Part shown: positions 1 through 10,479 of the stretch, in pieces | Position numbering within the stretch: the first letter of the stretch is position 1 | Layout: each line of letters begins with the position of its first letter | Source of the DNA: Actinomadura graeca | GTDB taxonomy: Bacteria > Actinomycetota > Actinomycetes > Streptosporangiales > Streptosporangiaceae | Direction: 5' to 3' | Assembly (NCBI RefSeq): GCF_019175365.1 | Contig: NZ_CP059572.1 | Span: forward strand, 1,674,001 to 1,738,000 | Length of the DNA stretch: 64,000 nt | The notes under the pieces: model-generated | What the model was told of the DNA's origin: nothing | Databases searched by the model: none | Seen by the model: the letters and a program-made list of their open reading frames with translations, nothing else | Program-made: the position numbers and the translations under genes

Positions 1-608
1 CGCGGGAGCTGCACGACGTCGTCGCGCACCACATGTCGATGATCGCGATCCAGGCGGAGGCGGCGCCCTACAAGGTCGGCTCGGTGCCGGACGAGACGCG
101 CCGGGACCTCGCCGAGATCCGCGCGACCGCGCTGGACGCGCTGACCGAGATGCGGCGGATCCTCGGCGTCCTGCGGTCGGAGGACGGCGCGGAGACGGCC
201 CCGCAGCCTGGCCTGGACCGGCTGGAGGAGCTGGTCGGGAACGCGCGCGGCGCCGGGCTGCACGTCTCGACCCGGCTGGAGGGCGACCTCGCCGGGCTCC
301 CGCAGGGGGTCGGCCTCAGCGCGTTCCGGATCCTGCAGGAGGCACTGAGCAACGCGATGCGGCACGCGCCGGGGTCGCGGGTGGACGTCGAGGTGGTCCG
401 CGAGGACGCACTAGTGTGGCTCGGCGTCGTCAACGGCCCGCCCGGTGAGGGCCACGCCCCGACGCCGTCCCCGCCAGGCGGTCACGGGCTGGTCGGGATG
501 CGCGAGCGCGCCGCCGCGCTGGGCGGTGAGCTGGTCGCCCGGCCCACGTCAGAGGGGGGATTCGCCGTGACCGCCACCCTGCCGGTGAAGGCGCGGGACG
601 CGTCGTGA
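1..608 (+). CDS. NarL-type sensor histidine kinase, 5' truncated by the window edge
   Basis: C-terminal part of a HisKA_3-class histidine kinase that phosphorylates the response regulator encoded next. The frame is open from base 3 and begins inside the phosphoacceptor box (RELHDVVAHHMS), with the acceptor His at 12-14. An HATPase_c domain follows: the N box is at EALSNAMRHAP and a G box at GHGLVGMRERA. The sensor and any membrane segments lie outside the window. Its stop overlaps the GTG of the next gene by 4 bp, so the pair is translationally coupled. The signal sensed cannot be told from this fragment. Confidence 0.93.
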   Translation, partial: RELHDVVAHHMSMIAIQAEAAPYKVGSVPDETRRDLAEIRATALDALTEMRRILGVLRSEDGAETAPQPGLDRLEELVGNARGAGLHVSTRLEGDLAGLPQGVGLSAFRILQEALSNAMRHAPGSRVDVEVVREDALVWLGVVNGPPGEGHAPTPSPPGGHGLVGMRERAAALGGELVARPTSEGGFAVTATLPVKARDAS

Positions 609-1270
609 CCGTGCGCGTCGTGATCGTTGACGACCAGGGCATGGTGCGGACGGGGTTCGGCGTCCTGCTGAACGCCCAGCCCGACATCGAGGTGGTCGGC
701 GAGGCCGTCAACGGCGAGGAGGGCCTGCGGCGCATCGCCGAGCTGCGCCCGGACGTGGTGCTGATGGACGTGCGGATGCCGGTCATGGACGGCCTGGAGG
801 CCACCCGCCGCCTCCTCGCGGACGCGGCGGACGGTGCGCCGAGGGTCCTCATGCTGACCACGTTCGACCTGGACGACTACGTGTACGAGGCGCTGCGCGC
901 GGGCGCCAGCGGGTTCCTGCTGAAGGACGCCTCCGCGACCGAGCTGGCCGACGCGGTCCGGGTCGTGGCCGCCGGCGACGCGCTGCTGTCGCCCTCGATC
1001 ACGCGGCGCCTGATCGCCGAGTTCTCCCGGATGGGCGCGCCGCGCGCGCCGTCCCGCAAGCGGCTGGACGAGCTGACCGAACGGGAGACCGAGGTGCTCG
1101 CGCTCGTGGCGCGCGGCCTGTCCAACGGCGAGATCGCGGGGCGGCTCGTGGTCGCCGAGCAGACCGTCAAGACGCATTTCGGGCGGATCCTGATGAAGCT
1201 CGGGCTGCGGGACCGCCCGCAGGCGATCGTCTACGCCTACGAGGTGGGGCTCGTGCGTCCCGGCGACTGA
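605..1270 (+). CDS. NarL/LuxR-family response regulator
   Basis: A 221-aa regulator with an N-terminal receiver domain (acidic pair D9/D10, predicted phosphoacceptor D55 in VVLMDVRMP, conserved Lys in FLLKDA). The C-terminal LuxR-type helix-turn-helix begins near LTERETEVLALVARGLSNGEI. It starts at GTG 605, overlapping the kinase stop, and is the partner of that kinase. Full family length. The target promoters are unknown; the next gene downstream starts 140 bp away with its own ribosome binding site. Confidence 0.95.
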   Translation: MTVRVVIVDDQGMVRTGFGVLLNAQPDIEVVGEAVNGEEGLRRIAELRPDVVLMDVRMPVMDGLEATRRLLADAADGAPRVLMLTTFDLDDYVYEALRAGASGFLLKDASATELADAVRVVAAGDALLSPSITRRLIAEFSRMGAPRAPSRKRLDELTERETEVLALVARGLSNGEIAGRLVVAEQTVKTHFGRILMKLGLRDRPQAIVYAYEVGLVRPGD

Positions 1271-1410
1271 CGCCTGCCCGCCACCTGGGGGCGGGTTCGT
1301 AGTACCCGGGGCGTACGGGAGAAGACCGCACCGCCGGTTGATCTGCGCTACGGCGTCCGATTTCTACCTTGCTGGTCAGTGCTCACATCGCTGACCAGGA
1401 AGGACGCCCG

Positions 1411-2382
1411 ATGCGCAGCCGCCTCCGCGTGGCCCTCGCCGGTTCCGCCGTGCTCATGGCGGCCGGTTCGACGAGCGCGGCCGCGGGACATTCCGAGCCG
1501 TACGCGGCCCCCGCGGCGGTTCCGGAACTGTCCGCGGCCACCCTCGATGCCCGCTACCAGGCTGCGGGCCAGGAGATCGTCCGCGCGCGCGCCACCGCGG
1601 AACGGCTGCGCGACGGTGACCGCACCCGGACGCTGTCGGCCTTCCTCGCCCCAGGGCGCCGCTTCCTGTCGTTCGACGCCCGCGGCAACGGCCGGGCCGT
1701 CGAGGTGATCGGCGACCTCGCGCACGCCGACCGGGTCGCGGTGGTCGTGCCCGGCGCGGACACCACCCTCTCCACCTACGACTCCGGCAAGTTCGTCGGC
1801 GGCGGCAGCCGGGCCCTGTACGGGCAGGCCGCGCGGGAGCAGGACGTGCGGGTGCGGGCTCCGGGCACACGGCTCGCGGTGATCGCCTGGCTCGGCTACG
1901 ACGCGCCGTCGATCACGAGCGCCGGCGTCCTCACCTCGGCGGCCGCGACCTCCGGCGCGCGGAGCCTCGACCGGCTCGTCACGGGCGTGCACAAGGTGAA
2001 CGGGCACGCCCGGTTCGCTCTGCTCTGCCACAGTTACGGGTCGGTGGTGTGCGCCAAGGCCGCCCACCGCCTCGCGCCCTTGCCGGTGGACGAGATCGCC
2101 CTCTTCGGCAGCCCCGGCACCACCAAGCGCGACGCGTCCGGCCTCGGGATCACCGCGCACATCTGGGCCGGGCGGGCACGCGGTGACTGGACGCGGTACA
2201 TCCCGAACGTCCGCCTCCTCGGGCTCGGCTTCGGCGCGGACCCGGTGTCCAGGACGTTCGGCGCCCTGCGCTTCGACGCCGGGACCGGCCCCCACAGCGG
2301 CTACCTGCGGCCCGGCTCCGTCGCCCTCCGCAACCTGGCCCTGATCGCCCTTGGCCGCGACCGGGAGGTCACCCGTGCGTGA
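1411..2382 (+). CDS. Secreted alpha/beta hydrolase, DUF1023 family
   Basis: A 323-aa alpha/beta hydrolase of the DUF1023 family. The nucleophile elbow is LLCHSYGSVV, with S208 the likely nucleophile; an acid/His pair is expected further on (PHSGYL near the C-terminus). The start is ATG 1411, preceded by AGGAAGGAC; an in-frame TTG at 1369 has no better site. The N-terminus (MRSRLRVALAGSAVLMAAG) is an export signal ending near an Ala-rich cleavage region, so the enzyme is probably secreted. It is clearly paralogous to the gene at 3555. Substrate unknown: an ester or lipid is the family expectation. Confidence 0.88.
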   Translation: MRSRLRVALAGSAVLMAAGSTSAAAGHSEPYAAPAAVPELSAATLDARYQAAGQEIVRARATAERLRDGDRTRTLSAFLAPGRRFLSFDARGNGRAVEVIGDLAHADRVAVVVPGADTTLSTYDSGKFVGGGSRALYGQAAREQDVRVRAPGTRLAVIAWLGYDAPSITSAGVLTSAAATSGARSLDRLVTGVHKVNGHARFALLCHSYGSVVCAKAAHRLAPLPVDEIALFGSPGTTKRDASGLGITAHIWAGRARGDWTRYIPNVRLLGLGFGADPVSRTFGALRFDAGTGPHSGYLRPGSVALRNLALIALGRDREVTRA

Positions 2383-3499
2383 CCGGGCGGTGGACGCGCT
2401 GCGGGCCTTCGCGATCCTCGGGGTCGTCCTCGGCCACTGGCTGGTGACGGCGTTCGTCCTGCCCGGCGGCGCGGACGACCTGCGCGTCACCAGCCCGCTC
2501 GCCGCGATGCCCGCGCTGGCGCCGATCTCGTGGGTGCTGCAGACACTGTCGGTGTTCTTCCTGGTCGGTGGTTACTCCGCGGCGAAGGGACTGCGCCCGG
2601 ACGAGCCGCACGGCGCCCGGCTGAGACGGCGGCTCGGACGGCTGGCGCGGCCCCTGCCCGTCCTGCTGCTGGCGTGGGTGCCCGCCCTCGTCCTCCTCCG
2701 CCTCGCGGGCTTCTCCCCGCACGGCCTGTACTCGATCGCCGGGCTCGTGCTGAGCCCGCTGTGGTTCCTCTGCGTATACGTCGCGCTGACCGCGCTCGCC
2801 CCCGTCCTCGTGAGCGTCTGGAACCGGCTCGGCCTGCGGGGGGCCGTCCTCCTGGTCGGCGCGACCGCCGCGATCGACGCGGGACGGTTCGCGCTCGGCG
2901 CGCCGGGCTGGATCGGCTGGGCGACCGTCCTGACCGGCTGGCTCGTCCCGTTCTACCTCGGGATCGGCTGGGCCCGCGGGGGCCTCCGGGACCGCCGAAC
3001 CGCACTTGTCCTCTTCTTGGGCGGCGCAGCGGCGACGGCACTGCTCGTCGCCTTCGCCGGATATCCCGCGAGCATGGTCGGCGTGCCGGGCGCGGAGGTC
3101 TCCAACCTGAGCCCGCCCACGCTCGCGGCGGTCGCGTTCGGCCTCGCCCAGTCGGGCCTCGCGCTGCGGCTGCACGGCCCCCTCACGACCTGGACCCGCC
3201 ACGCCCGGGTGTGGCGGACCGTCTCCGCGGCCAACCGCTCCGCCATGACGGTCTTCCTCTGGCACCAGACCGCGCTGCTGGCGGTCACGACCGGGGTGTT
3301 CCTCGCCGCGGGCAGCCTGCCCGGGCTGCACACCCCGCCGGACCAGCCGGAATGGATCCTGTGGCGGCTGTCCTGGCTGATCGCCTTCGGAGCCGCGCTG
3401 ACCGGGATCGGAGCCCTCACCCGCGGGTTCGAACGCCCCCGGGCACGGACGGGGGCGAACTCCGTCCCCGCCCGGGACATCTCACAAGCGACCCCCTGA
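2375..3499 (+). CDS. Acyltransferase 3 family membrane protein
   Basis: A 374-aa polytopic membrane protein of the acyltransferase-3 family, which moves acyl groups onto sugars, lipids or cell-wall components. The N-terminus carries the family signature (RAVDALRAFAILGVVLGHW, with the conserved His) and about ten hydrophobic segments follow. GTG 2375 is chosen because GGGAGGTC lies just upstream and the 8-bp overlap with the hydrolase stop suggests coupling; ATG 2351 would overlap further. It lies between two DUF1023 hydrolases, so an acyl ester that one enzyme makes and the others cut is a reasonable guess. Confidence 0.88.
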   Translation: MRDRAVDALRAFAILGVVLGHWLVTAFVLPGGADDLRVTSPLAAMPALAPISWVLQTLSVFFLVGGYSAAKGLRPDEPHGARLRRRLGRLARPLPVLLLAWVPALVLLRLAGFSPHGLYSIAGLVLSPLWFLCVYVALTALAPVLVSVWNRLGLRGAVLLVGATAAIDAGRFALGAPGWIGWATVLTGWLVPFYLGIGWARGGLRDRRTALVLFLGGAAATALLVAFAGYPASMVGVPGAEVSNLSPPTLAAVAFGLAQSGLALRLHGPLTTWTRHARVWRTVSAANRSAMTVFLWHQTALLAVTTGVFLAAGSLPGLHTPPDQPEWILWRLSWLIAFGAALTGIGALTRGFERPRARTGANSVPARDISQATP

Positions 3500-3554
3500 G
3501 CCCGGGAGGCCCCCGGCACCCGCCGGACGATCTCGGATGGTAGAAAGACGGACG

Positions 3555-4559
3555 ATGCCGCCACGCACGACGACCTCGCCCCGCTCTCGACGCCTCAAAC
3601 GTGCCCTGGCCTGCGCCGCGACCATCTCCGGGCTCATGCTGACCACCGCCGGCACCGGGCACGCGGACCCGTACGCCGCGCCCGTCCCCGTCCCGGCGAT
3701 GGCGCCGTCCACCCTGGACGCCCGGTACGCCGCCGAGCGCCGCTCGATCGAGGAGGCGCTGGGCACGGCGCAGGCGATCGGCGACGAGGCCCGGCAGCGC
3801 GCGCTCGGCGCGTTCCTGAGACCCGGCAGGCGATTCCTCGACTTCGACCCGCGCGGGCGCGGGCAGGCCGTCGAGGTCGTCGGCGACCTCGCGCACGCGC
3901 GCCGGGTGGCCGTCCTGGTCCCGGGGGCGGACACGACCCTGACGGCGTTCGACGAGAGGTCCGACAAGCCGTGGTCCACGCCGGGCGGTGGCGCCCGGGC
4001 CGTCTATGCGCAGGCCGCCTCGATGTCCTCGCCCACGGACCTCGCCGTGGTGGCCTGGCTCGGCTACGCCTCGCCCAAGACGTTCAGCAGCGACGTCCTC
4101 ACCGACGAGAGGGCCGCCCAAGGCGCCGTGCGGCTCCGCCAGTTCCTGACGGGTCTCCGCCGGGCGAACCCCACTGCGCACGTGAGTCTGCTCTGCCACA
4201 GCTACGGCTCGGTCGTCTGCGGACGGACGGCCTTGGCGGGCTCGGGTCCGGCCTGGCGGAACGTGACCGACATCGCCCTGTTCGGCAGCCCCGGCACGAC
4301 CGCCTGGTCGGCGTCCGGGCTCGGCGGCACGGCACGCGTCTGGGCCGGGCGGGGCGCCTCCGACTGGATGGAGGACGTCCCCCACGTCCGGATCTTCGGC
4401 CTCGGCCTCGGGCCCGACCCCGTCTCCCGCGACTTCGGCGCCCGGGTCTTCGACGCGGGCTCCGGAGGCCACAGCGACTACCTGCGCCCCGGCTCCGCCT
4501 CGCTCCGCAACCTCACCCGCATCGGCCTCGGCGACACCGGCGGGGTCACGCCCGGCTGA
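3555..4559 (+). CDS. Secreted alpha/beta hydrolase, DUF1023 family (second copy)
   Basis: A 334-aa paralogue of the protein at 1411. The same blocks recur in the same order: DPYAAP-type N-terminus after the signal, LDARYAAE, AVEVVGDLAHA, VLVPGADTTL, VAWLGY, LLCHSYGSVVC (S216 the likely nucleophile), LFGSPGTT, and HSDYLRPGS near the end. ATG 3555 is preferred, with GAAAGACGG upstream; ATG 3537 adds six residues and cannot be excluded. An Arg-rich N-terminus followed by a hydrophobic stretch ending in GHA suggests secretion, possibly by Tat. Duplication followed by divergence is inferred. Confidence 0.87.
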   Translation: MPPRTTTSPRSRRLKRALACAATISGLMLTTAGTGHADPYAAPVPVPAMAPSTLDARYAAERRSIEEALGTAQAIGDEARQRALGAFLRPGRRFLDFDPRGRGQAVEVVGDLAHARRVAVLVPGADTTLTAFDERSDKPWSTPGGGARAVYAQAASMSSPTDLAVVAWLGYASPKTFSSDVLTDERAAQGAVRLRQFLTGLRRANPTAHVSLLCHSYGSVVCGRTALAGSGPAWRNVTDIALFGSPGTTAWSASGLGGTARVWAGRGASDWMEDVPHVRIFGLGLGPDPVSRDFGARVFDAGSGGHSDYLRPGSASLRNLTRIGLGDTGGVTPG

Positions 4560-4623
4560 CCGTCCGCTCCCGGCCACACCCGCTCGGGGCGGGCCATCCC
4601 CCAGGTGATGGCACTCTGGGTGG

Positions 4624-5793
4624 GTGGACACCGCGAACGAGGCCGAGATCCGCGAGCAGACGACCCAGCGCCTGGAGAAGGCGATGGGCACGTTCGGCAC
4701 CGCGGCGCTCAGCAGCATGGAAGAGCAACTGCCCTGGTTCCGCCGCATGCCCGCCGACCAGCGCTCCTGGATCGGCCTGGTCGCCCAGGCCGGCATCGCC
4801 GCGTTCGTGGAGTGGTTCAAGAGCAGCGAGCGGACGCGCCCCGCCATCGCCGGCGAGGTGTTCGGGACCGCCCCCCGCGAGCTGCTGCGCTCCATCAAGC
4901 TGCAGCACACCATCGACATGGTCCGCGTGATCATCGACGTGGTGGAGACCCGCCTGGACGAGCTCGCCGCGCCCGGCGGCGAGGCGCAGCTCCGCGAGGC
5001 CATCCTCCGCTACACCCGCGACGTCGCGTTCGGCGCCGCCCAGGTCTACGCCCGCGCGGCCGAGACGCGCGCCGCCTGGGACGCCCGCCTGGAGGCCCTC
5101 GTGGTGAACGCGGTCCTGCGCGGCGAGGTCGACGACGGCATGCACTCCTGGGCGGCCGCCCTCGGCTGGACGTCCAAGCCCGTCACCGTCATCGCGGGCT
5201 TCACCCCCGAGGACGAGGAGCCCGAGGTCACCATCGACCAGATGCAGCTGGCCGCCCGCCGCGCGCGCGCCGACGTGCTCGCCGGTGTCCAGGGGCGCCG
5301 CGTCATCGTCATCGTCGGCGGTGAGACCGACCCCCTGGAGGCCGCCCGCCCGATCGCCGCCAAGTGCGGCCCCGGCCCCGTCGTCGTCGGCCCCCAGGTC
5401 GGCGACCTCTACGACTCCACCCGCTCCGCCCAGGCGGCCGTGGCCGGACTCCGCGCCGCCGCCGGCTGGCCCGACGCGCCCCGCCCCGTCCTCGCCACGG
5501 AACTCCTCCCCGAACGGGCCCTCGACGGCGACGACGACGCCCGCCGCCATCTTGTGGACGGCGTCTACAACCCCATGCTCGCCGCAGGCGCCCCCCTGCT
5601 GGACACCCTCACCACCTACCTGGAACAGGGCTCGTCCCTAGAGGCCACGGCCCGCCTCCTGTTCGTCCACCCCAACACCGTCCGCTACCGCCTCCGGCGC
5701 GTGACCGAACTGACCGGCCTGGCCCCCACAGACGGCCGCAACGCCTTCACCCTGAGAATCGCCCTCGTCCTAGGCCGCTTCGAACGCCGCTAA
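4624..5793 (+). CDS. fasR: FasR-like fatty acid synthesis regulator (PucR-type HTH)
   Basis: A 389-aa regulator with a C-terminal PucR/CdaR-type helix-turn-helix (EATARLLFVHPNTVRYRLRR) and a central domain of the GGDEF-like CdaR kind. It lies directly upstream of fabD-fabH-acpP-fabF in the same direction, the place held in Streptomyces by FasR, an activator of that operon. The name rests on this synteny and domain architecture. The start is GTG 4624. The 110 bp between it and fabD hold a 9-bp direct repeat that could be its binding site. Confidence 0.87.
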   Translation: MDTANEAEIREQTTQRLEKAMGTFGTAALSSMEEQLPWFRRMPADQRSWIGLVAQAGIAAFVEWFKSSERTRPAIAGEVFGTAPRELLRSIKLQHTIDMVRVIIDVVETRLDELAAPGGEAQLREAILRYTRDVAFGAAQVYARAAETRAAWDARLEALVVNAVLRGEVDDGMHSWAAALGWTSKPVTVIAGFTPEDEEPEVTIDQMQLAARRARADVLAGVQGRRVIVIVGGETDPLEAARPIAAKCGPGPVVVGPQVGDLYDSTRSAQAAVAGLRAAAGWPDAPRPVLATELLPERALDGDDDARRHLVDGVYNPMLAAGAPLLDTLTTYLEQGSSLEATARLLFVHPNTVRYRLRRVTELTGLAPTDGRNAFTLRIALVLGRFERR

Positions 5794-5794
5794 G

Positions 5795-5820
5795 AACCAG
5801 CTTTCAAGAGAAACCAGCTT
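5795..5820 (+). promoter_or_regulatory. Direct repeat upstream of fabD, candidate FasR site
   Basis: AACCAGCTT occurs at 5795-5803 and again, exactly, at 5812-5820, so the copies are offset by 17 bp and fall on nearly the same face of the helix. They lie in the only sizeable gap before the fatty acid synthase genes, just after the regulator's stop codon. The position fits an operator, but the link to FasR is inference. Confidence 0.4.
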
Positions 5821-5903
5821 GTAGGGGTCGTACAAAGGGTTGTGACCAAAGTTCGTGCTGTTCCGCATCGGCAGAAGGGGCCCCAACCGGCAAGCTGGAC
5901 GCT

Positions 5904-6821
5904 GTGATCCTCCTCGCATCGCCCGGCCAGGGCGCGCAGACCCCCGGCTTCCTGGAGCCTTGGCTAGAGATACCCGGAGTCGCCGACCGCCTGGCCTGGT
6001 GGTCGGCCGTCACCGGGCTCGATCTGGTCCGGTACGGGACGACCGCGGACGCCGAGGAGATCCGCGACACGGCCGTCGCCCAGCCGCTGCTGGTCGCGGC
6101 CGCGCTGGCGGCCTTCGAGGTGCTCTATCCCGGTGACGCGCTCCCGGAGATGGTGGCGGGGCACAGTGTCGGCGAGCTGGCGGCGGGCGCGATCGCCGGG
6201 GTGCTGTCCCCCGAGGCCGCGCTGGTGCTGGTCCGGGAGCGGGGACGGGCGATGGCCGAGGCCGCCGCCGTCACCGAGACGGGCATGACCGCGGTGCTCG
6301 GCGGAGATGCCGACGAGGTCCTCGCCGCGATCGACAAGCACGGGCTGACCCCGGCGAACGTCAACGGGGCCGGGCAGGTCGTGGCCGCCGGGACGACCGG
6401 GCAGCTCGCCGCGTTCGCGGAGGAGCCGCCCGCCGGGGCGCGGCTGCGGTCGCTGGCCGTGGCCGGGGCGTTCCACACCGAGCACATGGCCCCCGCGGTC
6501 GACACGCTGCGGCGGCTCGTCCCGGGCGTCGAGGTCGCCGATCCGCGGACGCGGCTCCTGCAGAACCGCGACGGCGCCGCCGTCCGCTCCGGCGCCGACT
6601 TCGTCGCCCGGATCGTGGAGCAGGTCAGCGCGCCCGTCCGGTGGGACGCGTGCATGGGGACCATGCGGGACGAGGGCGTCACCGCGATCATCGAGCTGCC
6701 GCCCGCGGGGACGCTGACGGGCCTGGCCCGCCGCGCGCTCAAGGACGTCGAGCGGGTCGCCCTGAAGACACCCGACGACCTGGACAAGGCACGCGAGCTG
6801 ATCGGGGCGCACACCTCATGA
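5904..6821 (+). CDS. fabD: Malonyl-CoA:ACP malonyltransferase
   Basis: A 305-aa enzyme that moves malonyl from CoA onto acyl carrier protein, supplying extender units for type II fatty acid synthesis. Visible motifs are the GQGAQ box near the N-terminus, the catalytic serine S88 in GHSVGE, and the GAFHTEHM active-site His block. GTG 5904 gives the usual family N-terminus (VILLASPGQGAQ); the frame stays open far upstream but that part overlaps the regulator gene and is not coding. The stop overlaps fabH as ATGA. Confidence 0.96.
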   Translation: MILLASPGQGAQTPGFLEPWLEIPGVADRLAWWSAVTGLDLVRYGTTADAEEIRDTAVAQPLLVAAALAAFEVLYPGDALPEMVAGHSVGELAAGAIAGVLSPEAALVLVRERGRAMAEAAAVTETGMTAVLGGDADEVLAAIDKHGLTPANVNGAGQVVAAGTTGQLAAFAEEPPAGARLRSLAVAGAFHTEHMAPAVDTLRRLVPGVEVADPRTRLLQNRDGAAVRSGADFVARIVEQVSAPVRWDACMGTMRDEGVTAIIELPPAGTLTGLARRALKDVERVALKTPDDLDKARELIGAHTS

Positions 6822-7786
6822 GCGTTCCGCTGCGCATCCCCGAGGCGGTCGCCGGCGCCCGCATCCTCGCGTTCGGCGACTACCAGCCCGCGCGGATCGT
6901 GACCAACGACGAGCTGTCGGAGACCGTCGACACCAACGACGAGTGGATCCGCAGCCGCGTCGGCATCGCCGAGCGCCGCATCGCCGGGGACGACGAGGGG
7001 ATCGTCGAGCTGGGCGTGCACGCGGGCGGCAAGGCCCTCGCGGGCAGCGGGCTCGCCCCGTCCGACATCGACCTGGTCATCCTGGCGACCTGCTCGGCGG
7101 AGTCGCCGATGCCGGGCCACGCGCCCGCCATCGCGCACCGCCTCGGCATCGAAGCACCGGGCGCGTTCGACATCAACGCCGCCTGCGCCGGGTTCTGCTA
7201 CGCCCTCGCGACGGCCAGCGCCGCCGTCCGGGCGGGCAGCGCCCGCAACGTGCTGGTCATCGGGGCCGAGAAGATGTCGCAGTGGATCGACTGGACCGAC
7301 CGGTCCACCTGCATCATCTTCGCCGACGGCGCGGGCGCGGCCGTCGTGACGGGCAGCGACGCGCCGGGCATCGGCCCGGTGGTGTGGGGCAGCGCCGGCG
7401 ACGGCTTCGACAAGATCATCATCGATGACCGGCACTCGTTCATCCGGCAGGAGGGGCAGGCGGTCTTCCGGTGGGCGACCACCGCGATCGCGCCCATCGC
7501 GCGGGAGGCGTGCGAGCGCGCGGGCATCGCGCCCGAGGACCTCGCGGCGATCGTCCCGCACCAGGCGAACCTGCGGATCATCGAGGCCATCGCCCGCCGG
7601 GTGAAGGCCACGAACGCGGTCGTCGCCGACGACATCGTCCACTCGGGCAACACCTCGGGAGCGTCCATCCCGCTGGCGTTGTCCCACATGATCGAGCGCG
7701 GCGAGGTGCCGTCCGGTGCCCCGGCGCTGCTGGTCGGCTTCGGGGCCGGACTGTCCTACGCCGCCCAAGTCATCCAGATCCCTTAA
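6818..7786 (+). CDS. fabH: Beta-ketoacyl-ACP synthase III
   Basis: A 322-aa condensing enzyme that starts fatty acid chains by joining a short acyl-CoA primer to malonyl-ACP. The triad is visible: C123 in NAACAGF, His in VPHQANLR, and Asn in HSGNTSGAS. Actinobacterial FabH often takes branched primers, which would give iso/anteiso fatty acids, but the sequence does not settle this. ATG 6818 overlaps the fabD stop as ATGA, so it is translationally coupled. Confidence 0.96.
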   Translation: MSVPLRIPEAVAGARILAFGDYQPARIVTNDELSETVDTNDEWIRSRVGIAERRIAGDDEGIVELGVHAGGKALAGSGLAPSDIDLVILATCSAESPMPGHAPAIAHRLGIEAPGAFDINAACAGFCYALATASAAVRAGSARNVLVIGAEKMSQWIDWTDRSTCIIFADGAGAAVVTGSDAPGIGPVVWGSAGDGFDKIIIDDRHSFIRQEGQAVFRWATTAIAPIAREACERAGIAPEDLAAIVPHQANLRIIEAIARRVKATNAVVADDIVHSGNTSGASIPLALSHMIERGEVPSGAPALLVGFGAGLSYAAQVIQIP

Positions 7787-7843
7787 GGCCCGCGGGCCTG
7801 TTTTCAGAGCTCTGGACCAACCCACCGAAGGAGAACCCGCACC

Positions 7844-8095
7844 ATGGCAGTCGCCACCGAACAGCAGATCCTGGACGGCATCGCCGAGATCATCGACGAG
7901 ATCGTCGGTATCGACAAGGCGGAGGTCACCCCGGAGAAGAACTTCATCGACGACCTCGACATCGACTCGCTGTCGATGGTGGAGATCGCGGTGTCCGCGC
8001 AGGACCAGTTCGGGGTCGAGATCCCCGACGACGAGCTGCGCAACCTGAAGACGGTCCAGGACGTCATCAACTTCGTCCAGAAGCTTCAGAGCTGA
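7844..8095 (+). CDS. acpP: Acyl carrier protein
   Basis: An 83-aa acidic carrier protein on which fatty acid intermediates are built. The 4'-phosphopantetheine site is S42 in DIDSLSMVE, the standard ACP motif, and the predicted fold is the usual four-helix bundle. A strong site (AAGGAG, 10 bases before the ATG) suits a highly expressed gene. It follows fabH after 57 bp and precedes fabF, as in Streptomyces. Confidence 0.97.
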   Translation: MAVATEQQILDGIAEIIDEIVGIDKAEVTPEKNFIDDLDIDSLSMVEIAVSAQDQFGVEIPDDELRNLKTVQDVINFVQKLQS

Positions 8096-8216
8096 TCAGC
8101 GGGGACGGCGCGCCGCTCCGGCCGGCACGGGCCTGTCGGCCCGGCGGCCGCCGGACCGTTCCAGCGGCGCGGCGCGCCAGGCCCACTCCCCTCCCCGTTC
8201 GCAAGGAGCAGCACGC

Positions 8217-9524
<1,308 letters not shown>

Positions 9525-9624
9525 TCGTCCGCGAGGCGTCAGGGGGCGCCTCGCACCAGGATCCAGGGCGCCCGGCCGCCGGGCGCCTGCGCCATGCCCG
9601 GCGAACGCGGTCGTGCGAGCACGG

Positions 9625-9658
9625 CCGGAAGGGCCCGCCTGGCGGCGGGCCCTTCCGG
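9625..9658 (+). terminator. Terminator after the fab operon
   Basis: A perfect 15-bp inverted repeat (9625-9639 with 9644-9658) encloses a 4-base loop, TGGC. It lies 100 bp after fabF and before the convergent DUF3145 gene, so it may serve both. There is no clear T-run, as is common in high-GC actinobacteria. Confidence 0.8.
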
Positions 9659-9726
9659 TCCGGTGTCGGGTTCATCGCAGCGCGCTCGGTGCGGGGACGG
9701 GCGCGCTCCAAACGCCGCCTCGGCTC

Positions 9727-10221
9727 TTAGACGGCGGCGTGGAGCCAGCGGACGGGGGCGCCGTCACCTGCCCTGCGAAAAGGCTCCAGTTCGTTGTCCC
9801 AGGGCGTGCCGAGAAGACGGTCGAGCTCGTGCTCCAGCGTCGTCTTGCCGACGGCGGCGTTCGCCATCACCGAGCGGAGCCGGTCCTCGGGCACCATGAT
9901 GTCGCCGCTGGCGCCGATGACGCCCGTGAACACCCCGAGGGACGGGGTGAAGCTGTAGCGGACGCCGTCGCAGCCCGGCGTGGGGTCCTCGGTGGCCTCG
10001 AATCGCAGCAGTTTCCAATTCCGCAGCGCGGACGTGATTCCCGCGGCGGTGCCCGGCTTGCCCTCCCAATGAAGCTCGGCGCGCAGCGTTCCCGGGGCCG
10101 CCGCCTGATCGGCCCATTCAAGGGAAACGGGCACACCGAGAACACCTGCGGCGGCCCACTCGACATGCGGGCTCAGCGCAGGTGGCGCGGAGTGGACGTA
10201 GAAAACGCCACGTGCGGTCAC
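9727..10221 (-). CDS. DUF3145 family protein
   Basis: A 164-aa soluble protein of the actinobacterial DUF3145 family. It starts with GTG and has AGGAGGT upstream. Recognisable blocks are RGVFYVHSAPPAL at the N-terminus and GTPWDNELEPFRRAGDG toward the C-terminus. In Streptomyces a member lies next to fabF in the same arrangement, which supports the assignment; no biochemical role is established. It is convergent with the fatty acid operon and divergent from the subtilase gene across a 258-bp gap. Confidence 0.93.
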   Translation of the reverse strand: MTARGVFYVHSAPPALSPHVEWAAAGVLGVPVSLEWADQAAAPGTLRAELHWEGKPGTAAGITSALRNWKLLRFEATEDPTPGCDGVRYSFTPSLGVFTGVIGASGDIMVPEDRLRSVMANAAVGKTTLEHELDRLLGTPWDNELEPFRRAGDGAPVRWLHAAV

Positions 10222-10479
10222 CGGACCTCCTGGATGTGTACTGAGGCTCGTCTTCCCCTACGGCCTCGTACGTCCCAAGACGGCGTCCGCGTCCCTCATT
10301 GTGCATCATCGGCACGAGTCGCACCACCGTGAGCCCGCTCTTTGTCGAACGCTTGACCACGGGATGCGCACCGTTCATCGTGCCCGGACGTCAAGAGTAG
10401 GCGTTCCGGCGTGCAGGGTACAGCGGAAGGTGCACCATGGGCGGGGGAAGCGGTCGGCGCTGGTGAGAGGCGAAGACCG

